Source: Blastomyces gilchristii SLH14081 (lineage: Eukaryota > Ascomycota > Eurotiomycetes > Onygenales > Ajellomycetaceae). Taken from it: a DNA stretch of 64,000 nucleotides. The position numbers were made by a program, and so were the translations under genes. Shown here piece after piece: positions 35,756 through 49,190 of the stretch. Each line of letters starts with the position of its first letter. Positions within the stretch are counted from its first letter, which is position 1. A model generated the notes under the pieces. It saw nothing but the letters and a program-made list of their open reading frames with translations. It ran no database searches and was not told the origin of the DNA. Where the stretch lies: the NCBI RefSeq assembly GCF_000003855.2, contig NW_003101653.1, positions 451,000-514,999 of the forward strand. Reading direction: 5' to 3'.

Positions 35756-38439
35756 AAAGAACAAGCTTATATCTGTCAAGATAGCATCTCAACTGTTAAT
35801 AGTGATCTCTGTATATAGAAGAAGATTATATCAATCATCTTATAAGTAATTACAGAACTTATAAAGATAATTCTTTACAGTCTGAATTATTCATTCTAAT
35901 GCATTATCAGTCTCAGAGTAATAAATAGTTAACAAACAGTGTGTAATCTTAAGAACTTGACAGATTCTTGTTCAGAGAATACTTATGAATTAACAGTCTC
36001 AGTTTAATACAATAGATCTCAGCAACTCATACATTCAATAGAATGAACTTTATAAGAAGACTTCAGCAACTTGTTCAGTATTCATCTTATCACAAGATTT
36101 TAATATTACATCTTTATTTAGTCAGTTAATAATAATCAGAATGTTCTTACAACTCTTACTCTTAGATAGATTAATAGTGAAGTCAATCACTACATCTTAT
36201 CAGATTCTATCAGAAATATTAAGTAATTTCAGTAGATCTTTTCTACAGTTCTTTTATAAGATAATAGAAGAATAGTAGTTGTAGTTTCAGATAAAGTGTC
36301 TGATACTGTTTAATATCTCAGATCAGTAGAACTCTCAGAAGATCATTCTATATAGTTGTTCACAGCCTGAATAATCAGTTATATATGAATCATGTATCTC
36401 TTGTATTATCTGAATGCATAAGAGCTCAGAGTGAGAGACTCAGTATTATTCACAGAATTATAGAGCATTATTATCATTGATTGAACATTCTGAAATATCA
36501 GTTCTTATATGTAGTTCTGAAGAAAATCAGAGTGCTTCTTAATATACTACTTTAGTGAGTGCTTAAAGAAGTTCATCAGTTTGAGCTGTTATATGTTATA
36601 ATTTATTCAGTGTAGATCTGAAGAATGTTCTGATTAATGAAGTATGTATAGTGTTATAAATAATCTTATCATGATTAACTAATATCTTCAGATTCAAGAG
36701 TCAGTGTTCTCAATTCATTCAGTATATATCTATTACATTGAACAGTATATCTTCTTCTCATTGCAAGACAGCATCTGTTATCAAGTTCTAACTGCTGAAG
36801 TGATAGTGTATCATGAAATAAAAGCAGCTTAGAAACTCAGATCATTGCATCTGTCATTTGATAAGTTTACAGATTGTTATAAAGTACTTGAGATTTTTAT
36901 AATCTATGATTATCTTAAATTTGAAAACACTTCAGAGTTCAGAGTCTCATTCTTCTAGATAGTATATAATTGTGAGAAGTTTCTTATCATAGATCTCATA
37001 ATTACATTCAGCAGAACTCAGTTTCTTAGATATGAAGATGTATGATTATAGAATATCTTTATCATCATATTATAATATAGCTTCTTCTGTGACATAGTCA
37101 GAGAAATCAGCTTCAATAACTGTCTCACAGTCAGAATTGAATATTAACAGCAGAGAAGTATTAATAAACATCTTCTTCATCTATGTAAATGCAGCTTCAG
37201 TGTTCACTGATCATTGAAATACTGAGTTCTTTTTAGTGAGCTCTGTAAGTAATCTTATGATATCCAAGAAGTTTTGTATAAATCACTGATAGAAGTTAGT
37301 AAATGTAATGAAGCTTTATACATCTTTCACAGTGTATAAAGCTTTTCATTCAAGAATGATAGAGATGTTCTCAGAATTCATTTAAATTCTCTTATGAGCT
37401 TCTATAATGAAACTTAAGTATTTAGTACTCTTGACTTTAAAATCACACTTGTCAATACTGATTGATAGTTTCACTTCTTATAGTCATTGTAATATTCTTT
37501 ATACATACTCTTGATATTCTTTTCTGAATTTATCAGTGAAGATGAGAATGTTATCTAGATAAGTAAATATAAATTCATTAAGAAAGTCTCAGAGTGCTCA
37601 GTTGATATACTTCTGAAATGTACTGAGAGTATTGATTAGTTCAAAGAGTGTGACTACTCATTCAAAGAGATTATAATGTGTTTAAAATGCAGTAAGTCAT
37701 TCATCTTCTTCAGTAATATAAATCTTATGAAATGCAGTGATGATATCTAACTTTATAAATTATTGAGCTTGTTCAATACATGTTAGAGTTTCATTGATAA
37801 GAGATAAGAAATAACAATCTTTCTTTGTCAATCTGTTCAGATCTCAATAGTTCACACAGAATTGAAGTTCTTTATCTGATTTCTTTGTAAAGAGAATAGA
37901 AGCTGCAGCAGAAGAGTTACTAATATATATAAATCTCTTATTCAACAGATCATTGAGTGTCTTCTGAAGAAGAAGAAGTTTGTCTCAAGACATATTATAG
38001 AGAGAGTCTTATAGTGATTCAGAGTTCTTATCATTCTACTTCTCTAACTTGATACTGTGATCTATTTCTGAATCTTGTAAGAAGAGTAAATTTGTAATAT
38101 TATCTTATCAGAAGACATCTAGATATTTATGATATTATTAAAAGAGTTTTGTATGAGAATCTATTATTGTAGTACAGAATAACTTCTCTAGAGCTTTCTT
38201 GATATTAGTCAGACTGACAGAATAGATTAATACATAGTCTTACTATTAGTGACTTTGTCAGCAGTTTTAATAACTTCTTTTTTAAAGTATTTTATAAGTG
38301 TTGACAGATATCTGTGTAAGATTCATAGTTCTGTGAATATTATCTTCATGAATTCTATTATTATTAGAGAATATCAAGCTTCTGTTTCAAGCATTTAACA
38401 AGATGCCTTGTTCAAATAGCTAGACAAATTCTAATATAA
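35756..38439 (-). pseudogene. Ty3/gypsy chromovirus D, integrase to protease part (broken)
   Basis: Reverse-complement relative of A-E. In coding direction it runs from the end of protease (near 38439) through RT (active site at 37561-37550 reads YLDN, the second Asp mutated), RNase H (about 37160-36790) and most of integrase, and stops abruptly at the LINE tail. The integrase C-terminus, chromodomain and 3' LTR are missing. Typical stops are shared with the other family members. The 5' half continues at 44177 beyond element C. Confidence 0.85.
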
Positions 38440-38444
38440 GATTA

Positions 38445-38753
38445 TGTGGCAGGCTGCGCCCGATTAATGATATAGACTATTCCGTTACACTCCACAGATT
38501 CCAACCACTTCATTCTCGAATGCGTATGCTCCGATTCTCAGCCATTCTCAATTGCCAATCCTCGGCCGCCACAAAAGCGTATAGATTCTTCCGCCCCGAA
38601 GCTCCACTGTGTACATCACTACATACATGTATAAATATTCACTTTAATCACTGATTCTCACACTTTCTCTTTCTTTTCTTCTCTAATGTTTTTCTCTTTG
38701 TTATATAAGATCTATCAATATCATACTGATCTATTCAGTGTAAGCTTCTTACA
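38445..38753 (+). repeat. 5' LTR of element C
   Basis: 309 bp, TGTGGCAGGCTGCGCC...CTTCTTACA. TATA box at 38630-38635. CpG kept at CCTCGGCCGCC and CTTCCGCCCCGAAG. Confidence 0.92.
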
Positions 38754-41700
38754 CTAGAAAAATGTTCATTGTCTTCTTATTAGAAATGATTATTCATGCA
38801 TCATCTTCTCATTAGAAACAATTATTTATCAAGAGATATCTGACTATATAATAATGTGTAAGAAAGAGAAACAATCAGTTAAAAGCAGACACTGAGTTCT
38901 CAGATAGAAGCTTGCTCATCAGTTACTCTGGCCTCATAATAAAATCTTATAAAGAGAATATCAGTGAAAGACCTGAGAGTTCTGACACTTAGATATATGA
39001 GATATTCATACAATTACACTTCTTCAAGATTTCATAAATATTATACACTCAATGAACAACATGTCTAATGACAATATGAAAGAATTCTTGAATGCGAGCA
39101 TAGAAGTGACATCACAGTAGCTTTAAGCAATGTTGAAATTACAACAGTAATAGATAGCTGATATGCATGCAACTCAACAACTTCAATATGAGGAAATTCA
39201 ATAATTAACTCAACAAGGAACTTATACAATTTCAGTATCTACAGAATTGAATATAAAAGCACTGAAAGAATGCTTAAATGCATTCATATCTTTTAATACT
39301 TCTGATCTCACTCTCTACTTATCATGGAGAATAGAAATGCTCATGAAACTGAGTGTGAATGAAGATGTCATCAGTTCACTAATCAATCAAGATTGATATA
39401 TCAATGAATGATTGAAGAATTATATGAAACAGAAGTTTTATTCATGAATGAAAGCATGTGAATCAGTGTTGTAAATATCTGATAATATCATTAAATATCT
39501 TAATGTTCTATTCTGAGACACTGTCATGCAACAGAAAGTGTTAGATTGATTACAGAGTATCTGACAGAGAAACACTTCTCTTACAATATTTATCCCTGAC
39601 TTTGACATCAAGATTCTAGAAGCAGATGATTAATCTTGAGAGAATTAAATGAAGATTAGTATGCTTAAGAAGACATTAACTTTTGAACTCTTACAGATTC
39701 TTATAAGTGTAGACAAAGATCAGACTTATGAAGGTTTCTGCACACAGCTCTGAACATTGAACAATTATCTTATCAAGCTCAAGAGTATACAGAACAGTGA
39801 TAGAAGATATTACACTTACACACCTGCACTGAGAAATAACTCAGCTACTCATACATCTGTACTGAGAAATAACAACAATGATGCAGATGCTATGAACTGA
39901 GTAGACTTAAATATCTATATATAAGCAAGAGTCTCTGCTGTCTGAATAGGCTTCTGAGTCTCTGAGATCACTTCTGAAGAAGTCACTGACTAATGTCAAT
40001 AAGAAGTGTGCATTAACTGTAACTGATCAGAGCACATTGCTTTCAACTGTTAATTGATCTATATATCTCCTCATTCAAAGAATGAATCAGTGTCTGTCTG
40101 TGTCAACCACATTACATTAGAAGAGAATTCAGAAGATAACTATAAGAACATCTCAGTGAAACAGGAAAAAGATTAGCTTTTATTCAAATGTGCAAACAGA
40201 AGCTTGAAGAGGTCAGATGATAATAATTTGAAGAGAAAATAACAATGAATGTGATTCTTATATCTACTGTGATTAATAACATGTATAATATGAAAGCTAT
40301 AATAGATAGTGATCTATGTCACTATTCAATGATTAAATCTTTAGTTGTAAGATATCATAATCTTCAGTGTATTCTCTTATCAAAATCTCAACTTCTTGCA
40401 GAATTCAATGATTCAAAAGATGTTTACACTTATTATATGATAAAACTAAACATAGATATCAAAGAACATCAGTGTGAAGATGTCTATGTATATGAAGTTA
40501 ATAATCTTGATTATAATCTTATGTTAGAACTTATCTGACTATCTGAACAAGGCATCTTATTAAACACTTAAAACAGAAGTTTAATATTCTCTAATAATGA
40601 TAGAGTTCATAAGAATGATATTCATAAGACTATGAATCTGACACAGATCTCTGTCAACATCTATAAAATGCTCAGAAAAAGAAGTCACTGAAAGAATCAC
40701 TGATAGCAGAATTATATATCAATCTATTTCATCAGTCTGACTGATATTAAAAAGGCTCTAGAAAAGTTATTCTATATTACAATAACAGATTCTTATATGA
40801 CACTTTCTCAATAATATCACAAATATCTAGATGTCTTCTGATAAGATAATACTACAAATATACTTCTCTTACAAGACTCAGAAGTAAATCACAGTATCAA
40901 GTTAAAAAAGAAGAATGATAAGAATTCTAAGTTATTATAAGACTCTCTTTATAACATGTCTCAAGATAAACTTCTTCTTCTTCAGAAGACACTTAATAAT
41001 CTGTTGAATAAGAGATTTATATATGTTAGCAACTCTTCTGCTGCAGCTTTTATTCTCTTTACAAAGAAATCAGATGAAGAACTTCAATTCTGTATAAACT
41101 ATCAAGACTTGAACAGATTAATCAAGAAGAACTGCTATTCTTTATCTCTTATCAATGAAACTCTAGCTCATATTAAACAAGCTCAATGATTTATAAAACT
41201 AGATATCATCACTGTATTTTATAAAATTCATATCACTGAAGATAATGAATGACTTACAGTATTTTAAACATGTTATAGTCTCTTTGAATAAATAGTTACA
41301 TTCTTTGAACTGATCAAAGCTCTTAGTATATTTCAGAAGTATATCAACTTAGCACTCTGAAATTTCCTTGATAAATTTGTATCTGTATATCTTGATGACA
41401 TTCTCATCTTCACTGATGAGTTCAGAAAAGAATATTAAGAACATGTGTGAAGAGTATTATAATAATTACAAGAAGCAGAACTATTAATAGATATTGACAA
41501 GTATGACTTCAAAGTCAAGAGTATCAAATATCTAGGTTTTATCATAGAAGCTGATAAGAGGATTTGAATGAATTCTGAGAAAGTCTTCATTATTCTTGAA
41601 TGAGAAGTCTCATATACTGTAAAAGCTGTATAAAGCTTCATTGAATTTGCTAACTTCTATCAGTGATTTATGTGAAACTTCTCAGATATTGTGAGATTAC

Positions 41701-43862
41701 TTACAGAACTTATCAGAAAGAACTCAGTATTTCAGTGATTAGCAGACACTGAAGCTGTATTCACATAGATGAAGAAGATATTCATTAACATCTCTCTACT
41801 AATGATATTTAACTCTGATTATAAAACAGTTATTGAAGCTGACTTCTCTGACTATATTACAGAGAAAGTTATATTACAATATAATAATAAAGATATCTTA
41901 TAATCATATATCTTCATGTCTAAGAAACTGAGTCCTGCTGAATGCAACTATGAGATCTATGATAAGAAACTTCTTATAATTATATACTGTCTAGAAGAAT
42001 GAGACTCTGAACTCTGAAGTATCTCTGAATTTAAGATAATCACAGATTATAAGAATCTTAAGCACTTTATAACTATCTGTAAACTCACTGAATAATAGAT
42101 GCAATGATCTGAGTTCTTAAGCTGCTTTTATTTTACAATACACTATCATTCTGACAGTCAGAACTTGATAACAGATACTCTCTCATAACAAGAGTAAGAT
42201 ATGTCTTACAATGTAATAAACATCTGTTGAATGAACTGAGAACACTGACTTCTAGATCTGAAGATATTAGTTGATTAAAATGATACTATATATACTTCTC
42301 TGATTAGAACATTCTCTCTCTGAACTGTCACTGACACTGATACTGATACTGATACTGATATCTTAACTTCTTCTAAATCTACACTAGATGAATTATGACA
42401 TGTAACAGCTCAAACTGATGAACTTCTTCAAGCACTCACTAAAGCAGTATATCAAGAAGCACTCTGATTCTTCTCAAAACTATGTATAAGAACTAACATC
42501 TCAGAATACTTAATTAATAATAATAATACTCTATAATTCTGTGAATGATATTGAGTTCTTTACTCTGAACTCTTATATACTTGAATAATGCAAGAGATGC
42601 ATGATTCACATATAATCAATCACTCAGGTTGTGAATAACTATATTGAATGATCTCTTGAGAGTTCTACTGATCTGAGATATTAAACAGCATCAGATATTT
42701 TATCTGAAACTGTAATCATTATTTCTCTATTATTCTGTAGAAGAACTGTACAAAAGACCTGCTGAAACTGCTTGATATTTCTGATACAATCTGATAAGAT
42801 ATGATAATTGACTTTGCTGTTAATCTCTCTGAGAGTAAGAACTGTAGAAATGTTCTAGTTATTATGAACTGATTGAGTAAGAATGTAATATTGAAATTCT
42901 GTGATAAGATAAATACTGAACAAGTTGCTGAAGCTTTTCTAAGAAGTCTATTCTATCAGATATATGAATTACTGAGATCTATAGTATTGAATCAGAGCTG
43001 TCAATTTGTAAGTACTCTCTGAATAAGAATCTGTCAAGTTCTTAAGATTATATGCTATTTATCAACTGTCTATCACTTTGAGACTGATAATACATCAGAA
43101 TGAATAATTCAGACTATAAAGAATTATCTTTATAAGTTCTGTAACTACTTATAAGATGATTGATATAATCTTCTTCTACACACAGACATTGCTATTAATG
43201 ATCAAGATACTATCTTAACAGATATAAGTCTGTTCTTTCTTATATATAATTATCACATGAAAGTGTTGAATCTTCTAGAGACTATACAGTTCATACTGAA
43301 CTCTTACAGTTTAATTCAGATCGCTGATAATATAGTAATAAAACTCTGAGATATCTATGATTAAGCAGAAGCCTCTATAGCAAGTACTAAGTAGAATTAA
43401 GAAGATTGAATCAATATTCACTGAGATTTCACTAAATAATATAAGATAGAAGATCTGATATAATTAAATCTTAAGAATATACAGATCACATACTTATCTC
43501 ACACACTGAATTATTATTATATAAAGTATAAAGTGATAGAAGTTCTAGATAGTTATAACTATTATCTTAATATATCATCAGAGATTCATGATGTCTTTCA
43601 CACAAGCTTGCTTCATCACACTGTCACTGACTCATTCTCTTCTCAACTGACTTCTGACTGACAGCTGTCAGATATTATAGAAGAAGATAATAAGCTTGAG
43701 TGAGAGATTGAGAACATTCTCAATGAGAGACTCTGTGACTGCAACTGATAATATCTTGTAAAATGAGTCAGATATGATTATCTGACCTGAACTCTGAGTT
43801 CTGCATTATCTGAAACAGTGACTCTTGACTGATGAGAACTGCTTCTGAAAAGAAGAAACTAA
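38754..43862 (+). pseudogene. gag-pol of chromovirus C (broken)
   Basis: Gag runs about 39060-40200, with knuckle C-x2-C-x4-H-x4-C at 40009-40050 interrupted by one TGA. Protease lies in a 97-codon open frame at 40245-40538, where the active site reads D-S-D instead of D-S-G. RT begins in a 77-codon frame at 40956-41189 and has intact YLDDILIF from 41388. RNase H is about 41810-42190 and integrase about 42430-43440. VIEVLDSYNYYL is near 43530, and the chromodomain is about 43676-43840. It ends with TAA at 43860-43862 against the LTR. It has the longest surviving frames of the family but is still clearly dead. Confidence 0.9.
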
Positions 43863-44171
43863 TATGACAGACTGCACCTGATCAATGATATAGACTATTC
43901 TGTTACACTTTACAGATTTCAATCACTTCATTCTCAAACATGTACACTTCAATTCTCAGCCATTCTCAATTGCCAATTCTCAGCTGTCATGAAAGTGTAT
44001 AGATTCTTCCACCCCGAAGCTTCACTGCATACATCATCATATACATATATAAATATTCACTCTGATTACTGATTCTCACACTTTCTCTTTCTTTTCTTCT
44101 CTAATATTTTTCTCTTTGTTATATAAGATCTATCAATATCATACCGATCTATTCAGCGTAGGTCTCTTACA
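43863..44171 (+). repeat. 3' LTR of element C
   Basis: 309 bp, equal to the 5' LTR. It starts TATGACAG, the RIP-altered form of TGTGGCAG, and ends CTCTTACA. More CpG is lost than in the 5' copy. Confidence 0.92.
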
Positions 44172-44176
44172 GATTA

Positions 44177-45729
44177 TAATTGAGATTATTAACTTTATAC
44201 ACATAGATATTTTCATGTTAATGTTCTTTAACATCTATATTTAGTTTCATCATGTAATGAGTGTAAACATCTTTTGAATCATCAAATTCTGCAAGAAGTC
44301 AGGATTTTAATAAGAAGATATACTGAAAATTATAATATCTTACAACTGAAGATTTTATCATTGTATAGTAGTATAGATCACTGTCTATCATAGCTTTCAT
44401 ATTATAAATGTTATCAATCACAGTAGATACAAGAATTACATTCATTATTATTTTCTCTTTAAATCATTATTATCTAACCTCTTCAAGCTTCTGTTTATAA
44501 ATTTGAACAGAAGCTAATCTTTTCTCTGTTTCATTAGAATATTCTCATAGTTATCTTCTGAATCTTCTTCTAATATAACATGATTGATGCAGACTGCTGA
44601 TGTTGATCTTTCTTTTGAATAAGAAGGTATATAGACTGATTAGCAGTTGAAAGTGATATGTTCTGATTGATTACAGTTAATGTATACTTCTTGTTAACAT
44701 CAATCAATGACTTCTTCAGAAGTAATCTCAGGAACTCAGAAGTCTATTTGAATGATAAAGATTTGTACTTATATATAGATATTCAAGTCTACTTAATTCA
44801 TAACATCTGCATCATTGTTATTCTTTAGTGTGAGTGTATAAGTGACTAAGATGTAATGTCTTCTATCACTATTCTGTATACTCTTGAGCTTGATAAGACA
44901 GCTATTCACTATCTGAAGCTGTGTGCAGAAATCTTCATAAGTTTGATCTTTATCTACACTTATAAGAGTCTGTAAGAGTTTGAAAGTTAATATCTTCTTA
45001 AGCATGCTAATCTTCATTTAATTCTTTTAAGATTGATTATCTACTTCTAGAATCTTGATATTGAAGTCAGAAATAAATATTGTGAGAGAAGTATTTCTCT
45101 GTTAGATACTCTGTAATCAATCTAATACTTTCTATTGTATAACAGTGTCTCAGAACAGAATATCAAGATATTTGATAATATTGTCAGATATTTGTAACAC
45201 TGATTTACATACTTTTATTTATAAATGAAACTTCTGTTTTATATAATTCTTTAATTGTTCATTAATATATCAATCTTGATTAGTTAACAAACTGATAATA
45301 TGTCTATTTATACTCAGTTTTACAAGCATTTTCATTCTTCATAATAAGTAGAGAGTGAGATTAAAAGTATTGAAATATATAGAAGTATCTAAGTATTCTT
45401 TCAGTGCTTTTGTATTTAATTCTGTAGATATTGAAATTGCATGAATTCTTTATTGAGTTAATTGTTAAATCTCTTCATATTAAAGTTATTAAGTTATATA
45501 CATGTCTGCTATCTGTTACTGTTGTAATTTCAACATTGCTTAAAGTCACTATAATATTACTTCTATACTCATGCTCAAGAGTTCTCTTATATTATTATTA
45601 AACATAATTATATCATTTGTTAGATGTATGATATCTGTGAAATCTGAAGAAGTGTAATTGTATAAATATCTTATATATCTGAGTATCAGAACTCTCAGGT
45701 CTTTCACTGATATTCTCTGATAAGTTCTT
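44177..45729 (-). pseudogene. Ty3/gypsy chromovirus D, protease to leader part (broken)
   Basis: Minus-strand continuation of D. In coding direction it runs from the leader (about 45729), through gag with a 74-codon frame at 45017-44793 (LTFKLLQTLISVDKDQTYEDF), a degraded knuckle near 44690-44640, and protease start near 44400. D's own 5' LTR is absent; the sequence changes at 45729/45730 to what looks like a copia LTR. Confidence 0.84.
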
Positions 45730-45872
45730 TGTTGATGATTACTACATCTACTCTAGTCACGTGCCACTTCAACCTATTCATTTAGTGTAACTCGCGTAGT
45801 TAGATTACAACATAACAATGTTATTCTTCAAGAGGTTATGAAGCTCTTCATAAGCAATAAATAACTGCAACA
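45730..45872 (+). repeat. Possible 5' LTR of the copia element
   Basis: Begins TGTTGATGATTAC exactly where homology to element D stops. A matching CAACA end occurs at 45868-45872, giving a 143-bp candidate with a 5-bp TGTTG/CAACA terminal inverted repeat. It keeps some CpG (CACGTGCC, CTCGCG). There is no second LTR in the window because the 3' half of the element is missing, so the right boundary is a guess. Confidence 0.35.
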
Positions 45873-48800
45873 ATGTGCTAAATTGACATCTTCACACATC
45901 ATTACAAGCGTGCCTAGATGATTTATTGATTAATTGAATTCATGGTGAACCTGAGATTGGGTAGAAAGCCTGACTTAATAAAGAATTACATGCCAACACA
46001 TAGAAGAAGAAATTCACAAATGTCTGAAGCATAAGAAGGATTGAGTGTGAGCTTATCAATATCTACAATCAACTGAAAAGTGACTGTCTCAGAGGTATTT
46101 GAGTCAGATAAAATCATCACAGAGAAATGATCTGATAAGTTCAATAAATATAAAGACTCAGTTGAAGGCATCAGTGAGATGTCAGATAATGTGAGAAGCT
46201 CAAATGACTGAAATGACAATAGCTCAGTGAGTGAGAAGACTCACATGAGACTAGAAATTGCAAGACTTCAGCATGAGATTAAGTGAATGAAGATCAGTAG
46301 AGGTGACTCTGCAGATGATGAGATGAGAGCAGATCTGATAGAATATCTTCAACAGAAAGAGAAGATATCTGTTATAATAAAAGTTCTTGAAGAATTCAGA
46401 AGCTAAGTAAGACTCATTAAAAGATTAATAGTTCTCACTGAATTCATTAACTACTCAATGTGAAGAGAGGAAATTCTTTTAACTGCAGAGCAGTCTGAAA
46501 TCAATAATATTCTTGAAGATAATGATCTTGATGAGAATATCATCATGAACATGCAACATTTCTGAAAAGAATGCAATCTTTGATTATACAATTACATGTG
46601 ATCTGTAATTGCCCTGCAGGCCAAGGCTCATTTCACTATACTCAAGAAATTCAAGTTGTCTACTTATACTCTATGAACTATCATAGAGAATAACTTTTCT
46701 GAGAGACCTGCTATTCACAGAATCTGTCTGTTTGAGAAGCTGATTAGCATGACTGCTAAGTTAAAAGACTCAGATTATGCTTTCATTGAATGTCTGATTG
46801 TCATAAGAACTGATTATATTCATCTAGAATATGAGATTCCGGATGTCATGTTTTTCAACAGACTGCTTACAGAAGTTAACAGAGGTTGAGCCTTATTTAT
46901 AAGGAATTGAATGGATCAAATTAACAAAGATAATATTCAACTCTTAGAGAATGATTTTATAAGCCTGTACTGTGATATTCTTTTGCAGCTCTCTGCTGTG
47001 AATGAAACAAATACTGATATGTCTAGAAATTCTATCAACAACGCGCAAGATAAGAATAAGAAAGATAAGGAGAAGGAGAAGATCTCTGAGAACAAGAACA
47101 AAGATTTCATCAAGCCGGATAGAAAGGGTAATAATGCTACTAAAATGTGTTATCATTGTCAAAAGATTGACCACATTCAAATGAATTGCTGGTTGAAATT
47201 TCCTGAAAAACACTCTACTAGCCGCGGTAAGGATAAGGATAAGGATAAGAATAAGAATGAATAGACTGGCCGCCGGGATCATGAATTTCACGTTTGGTTC
47301 CATTTGGTCTGATCTCATACATTTCTTGATGTGAATCCTGCTGAGACTGGCTATCAAAAAAACATGTAAAGTGACTATATATCAGATCTTAAAATGAAAT
47401 CATGACTTGAAAAAAATGAGAAAGTGGTTCCATTTGATCTTATTTAATCTCATTCTTGGCATAAAGTTACTATTTTTAGACATTTTAAGGTTTTTTTTAG
47501 ACTATTTTTAATTTTTTAAAAAGTAACACTTTTTGATAACACTCAAATGAGATTTAAAGTCATTTAAAGCAATAAAAATAATTTAAATTGAGAAGTGAAA
47601 ATCATGGTCTTATTTGAAAAATGTGATAAGAGTAGATAGTAAGTCTCACTGAGACAGTATGAGACTACTATCTAATATTAAAACCATGTAATGGGATCAG
47701 TCAAATTGGTAATGAAACTATCAAAAAATCTGGTCCTGGTCTCAGACACGGTCACACGGTCAGTCTAAGAATGAAACAGGCTCAGTGCCAGTTTATAATG
47801 TCATTAAGCAAGTATTTCATACAACAGAGAGAGTCTATTCTACTGGTCAAACTAGCAAAGATACCTGAATTCTGAACTCTGAATTCAGTGCTCATGCTAC
47901 ATCTTACAAGGATCTCATATCAATAGTACTGCAGAAGATTGATATCATATTGAAGATAACTGACAGATTAACAGCTTCTGCAACAGCTATAGAGAAGGTG
48001 AATATATCAGTTGAAGAAGTAAGTCTGCTGCTGCAGAACATTCACTATGTTCTCAAGCTGGAGATTAATCTTATGAGTTTTGAAAAGCTTGTATGCCAGG
48101 GCTATACATATAAGCAACTGATCTATGAAAATACTCATTTAATCTTACTAACCTCTTCTGACAAGATGTTCAGTTTTACTATCAAATTGAGTGATAAGAA
48201 CATCTACATTCTGAAAAAACAATCAATGACTAGAGACTTGATTTGATTCATAATGTTAAATGATGAATTTGAACCAGCAAAAATTCTACAGTCTGTAGAG
48301 AAAAAGAATTCTCGGCTAGCATTGCTTAATAAGAATATCAAGATTATTGAACACACAATGTTACAATGACATTAAAAGCTTGATTATCTCAACTCTGCAG
48401 ATATCACTAAATTAGTAACAGATTCATGACTAGAAATGAGAATCAAGAGTGAGAGAGCTTTGTCATTCTATAAGACCTGTGTACAGATAAAAATGACATA
48501 TTCAACATTCATATTAATGATAAGAACTATCAAATCTGCAATGAGATTCTTCATGAATCTTACAGATGACAGCTGCACACTATATAATGAAGTCAACCTC
48601 TCTACTCAGAGAGAAGCTAATTATTGAATGAGTATTACAGATGATACTACACACTACAGGTGAATTATTCTTATAATGTCAAAGAGTGAGATCACTGTGT
48701 GTTTGATGACCTTTATTGATGAAATTGAGGCCATTACTCAATGTCAAATTGAAACCCTACACTGAGATAATGAAGAAGAGTTCAAAAGTCAAGAACTTAA

Positions 48801-49190
48801 GACCTACTATCAGAGTAAAGAAATAGCATATGAAATGACTACATCTGATACATCATAATTGAATGACTCAGTGAAATGTGTGAATCAAATAGTTACAGAG
48901 AAGACAAGAAGCTTGCTATTTAATAGTGAGCTGATGAAAGAGCTCTAAGATGAGACAATACAAGTCACAGTCATGATAATCAACACATTCTCAACATTAA
49001 CAAAGATATTTGAATATAAGAAAGAAACATCACTTATATCTTTTGAAGCTTGAACTGAGGTGCAATCTTCTATTCATTGAATACAGAGATGAAGGTGTAA
49101 GATCTATAAGAAGAATTTAAAAGTGTCAAATAAGCTTGCAGATAGAACTGATGATAAGAAATAACAGCTGATTGAATATCAAGAGAACCA
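45873..49190 (+). pseudogene. Ty1/copia gag-protease-integrase, 3'-truncated (element H)
   Basis: Gag runs from about 45990, with a long, less damaged frame at 46911-47261. It includes a Lys/Asp/Glu-rich linker and CYHC-x4-H-x4-C at 47148-47189. The MITE at 47262-47767 interrupts the Lys-rich tail; removing it with one duplication restores NKNETGSVPVYNV in frame. Protease-like ILNSEFSAH is at about 47869. A pre-integrase LDYLNSADITKLV lies near 48380. The integrase core contains TLHxDNEEEFKSQ (48754 on) and EKTRSLLFNSELMKEL (near 48900). The sequence stops at IEYQENQ, before RT, where GMC-oxidoreductase sequence begins in the same frame. Protease before integrase with no RT between is the copia order. 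Several CpG remain (AACGCGC, GCCGCGG). Confidence 0.82.
47262..47767. mobile_element. hAT-like MITE, copy 3 (506 bp)
   Basis: Same ends and length as copies 1 and 2, with a perfect 8-bp duplication AGAATGAA at 47254-47261 and 47768-47775. Inserted in the copia gag-protease frame. Confidence 0.9.

Larger units (their letters stand above)
38445..44171 (+). mobile_element. Ty3/gypsy chromovirus C (complete ends, nested in D)
   Basis: 5727-bp member of family A-E with 309-bp LTRs, inserted in the protease region of D in the opposite orientation. The duplication GATTA is at 38440-38444 and 44172-44176. Removing it restores D's reading through YEVxNLDYNLILEL on the minus strand. The best copy of the family for reading the protein order. 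Confidence 0.94.

Noticed and set aside
46944..47357. 137-codon minus frame opposite the copia gag
   Set aside because: Antisense shadow of the Lys/Asp-rich gag linker and knuckle, and it runs into the MITE.
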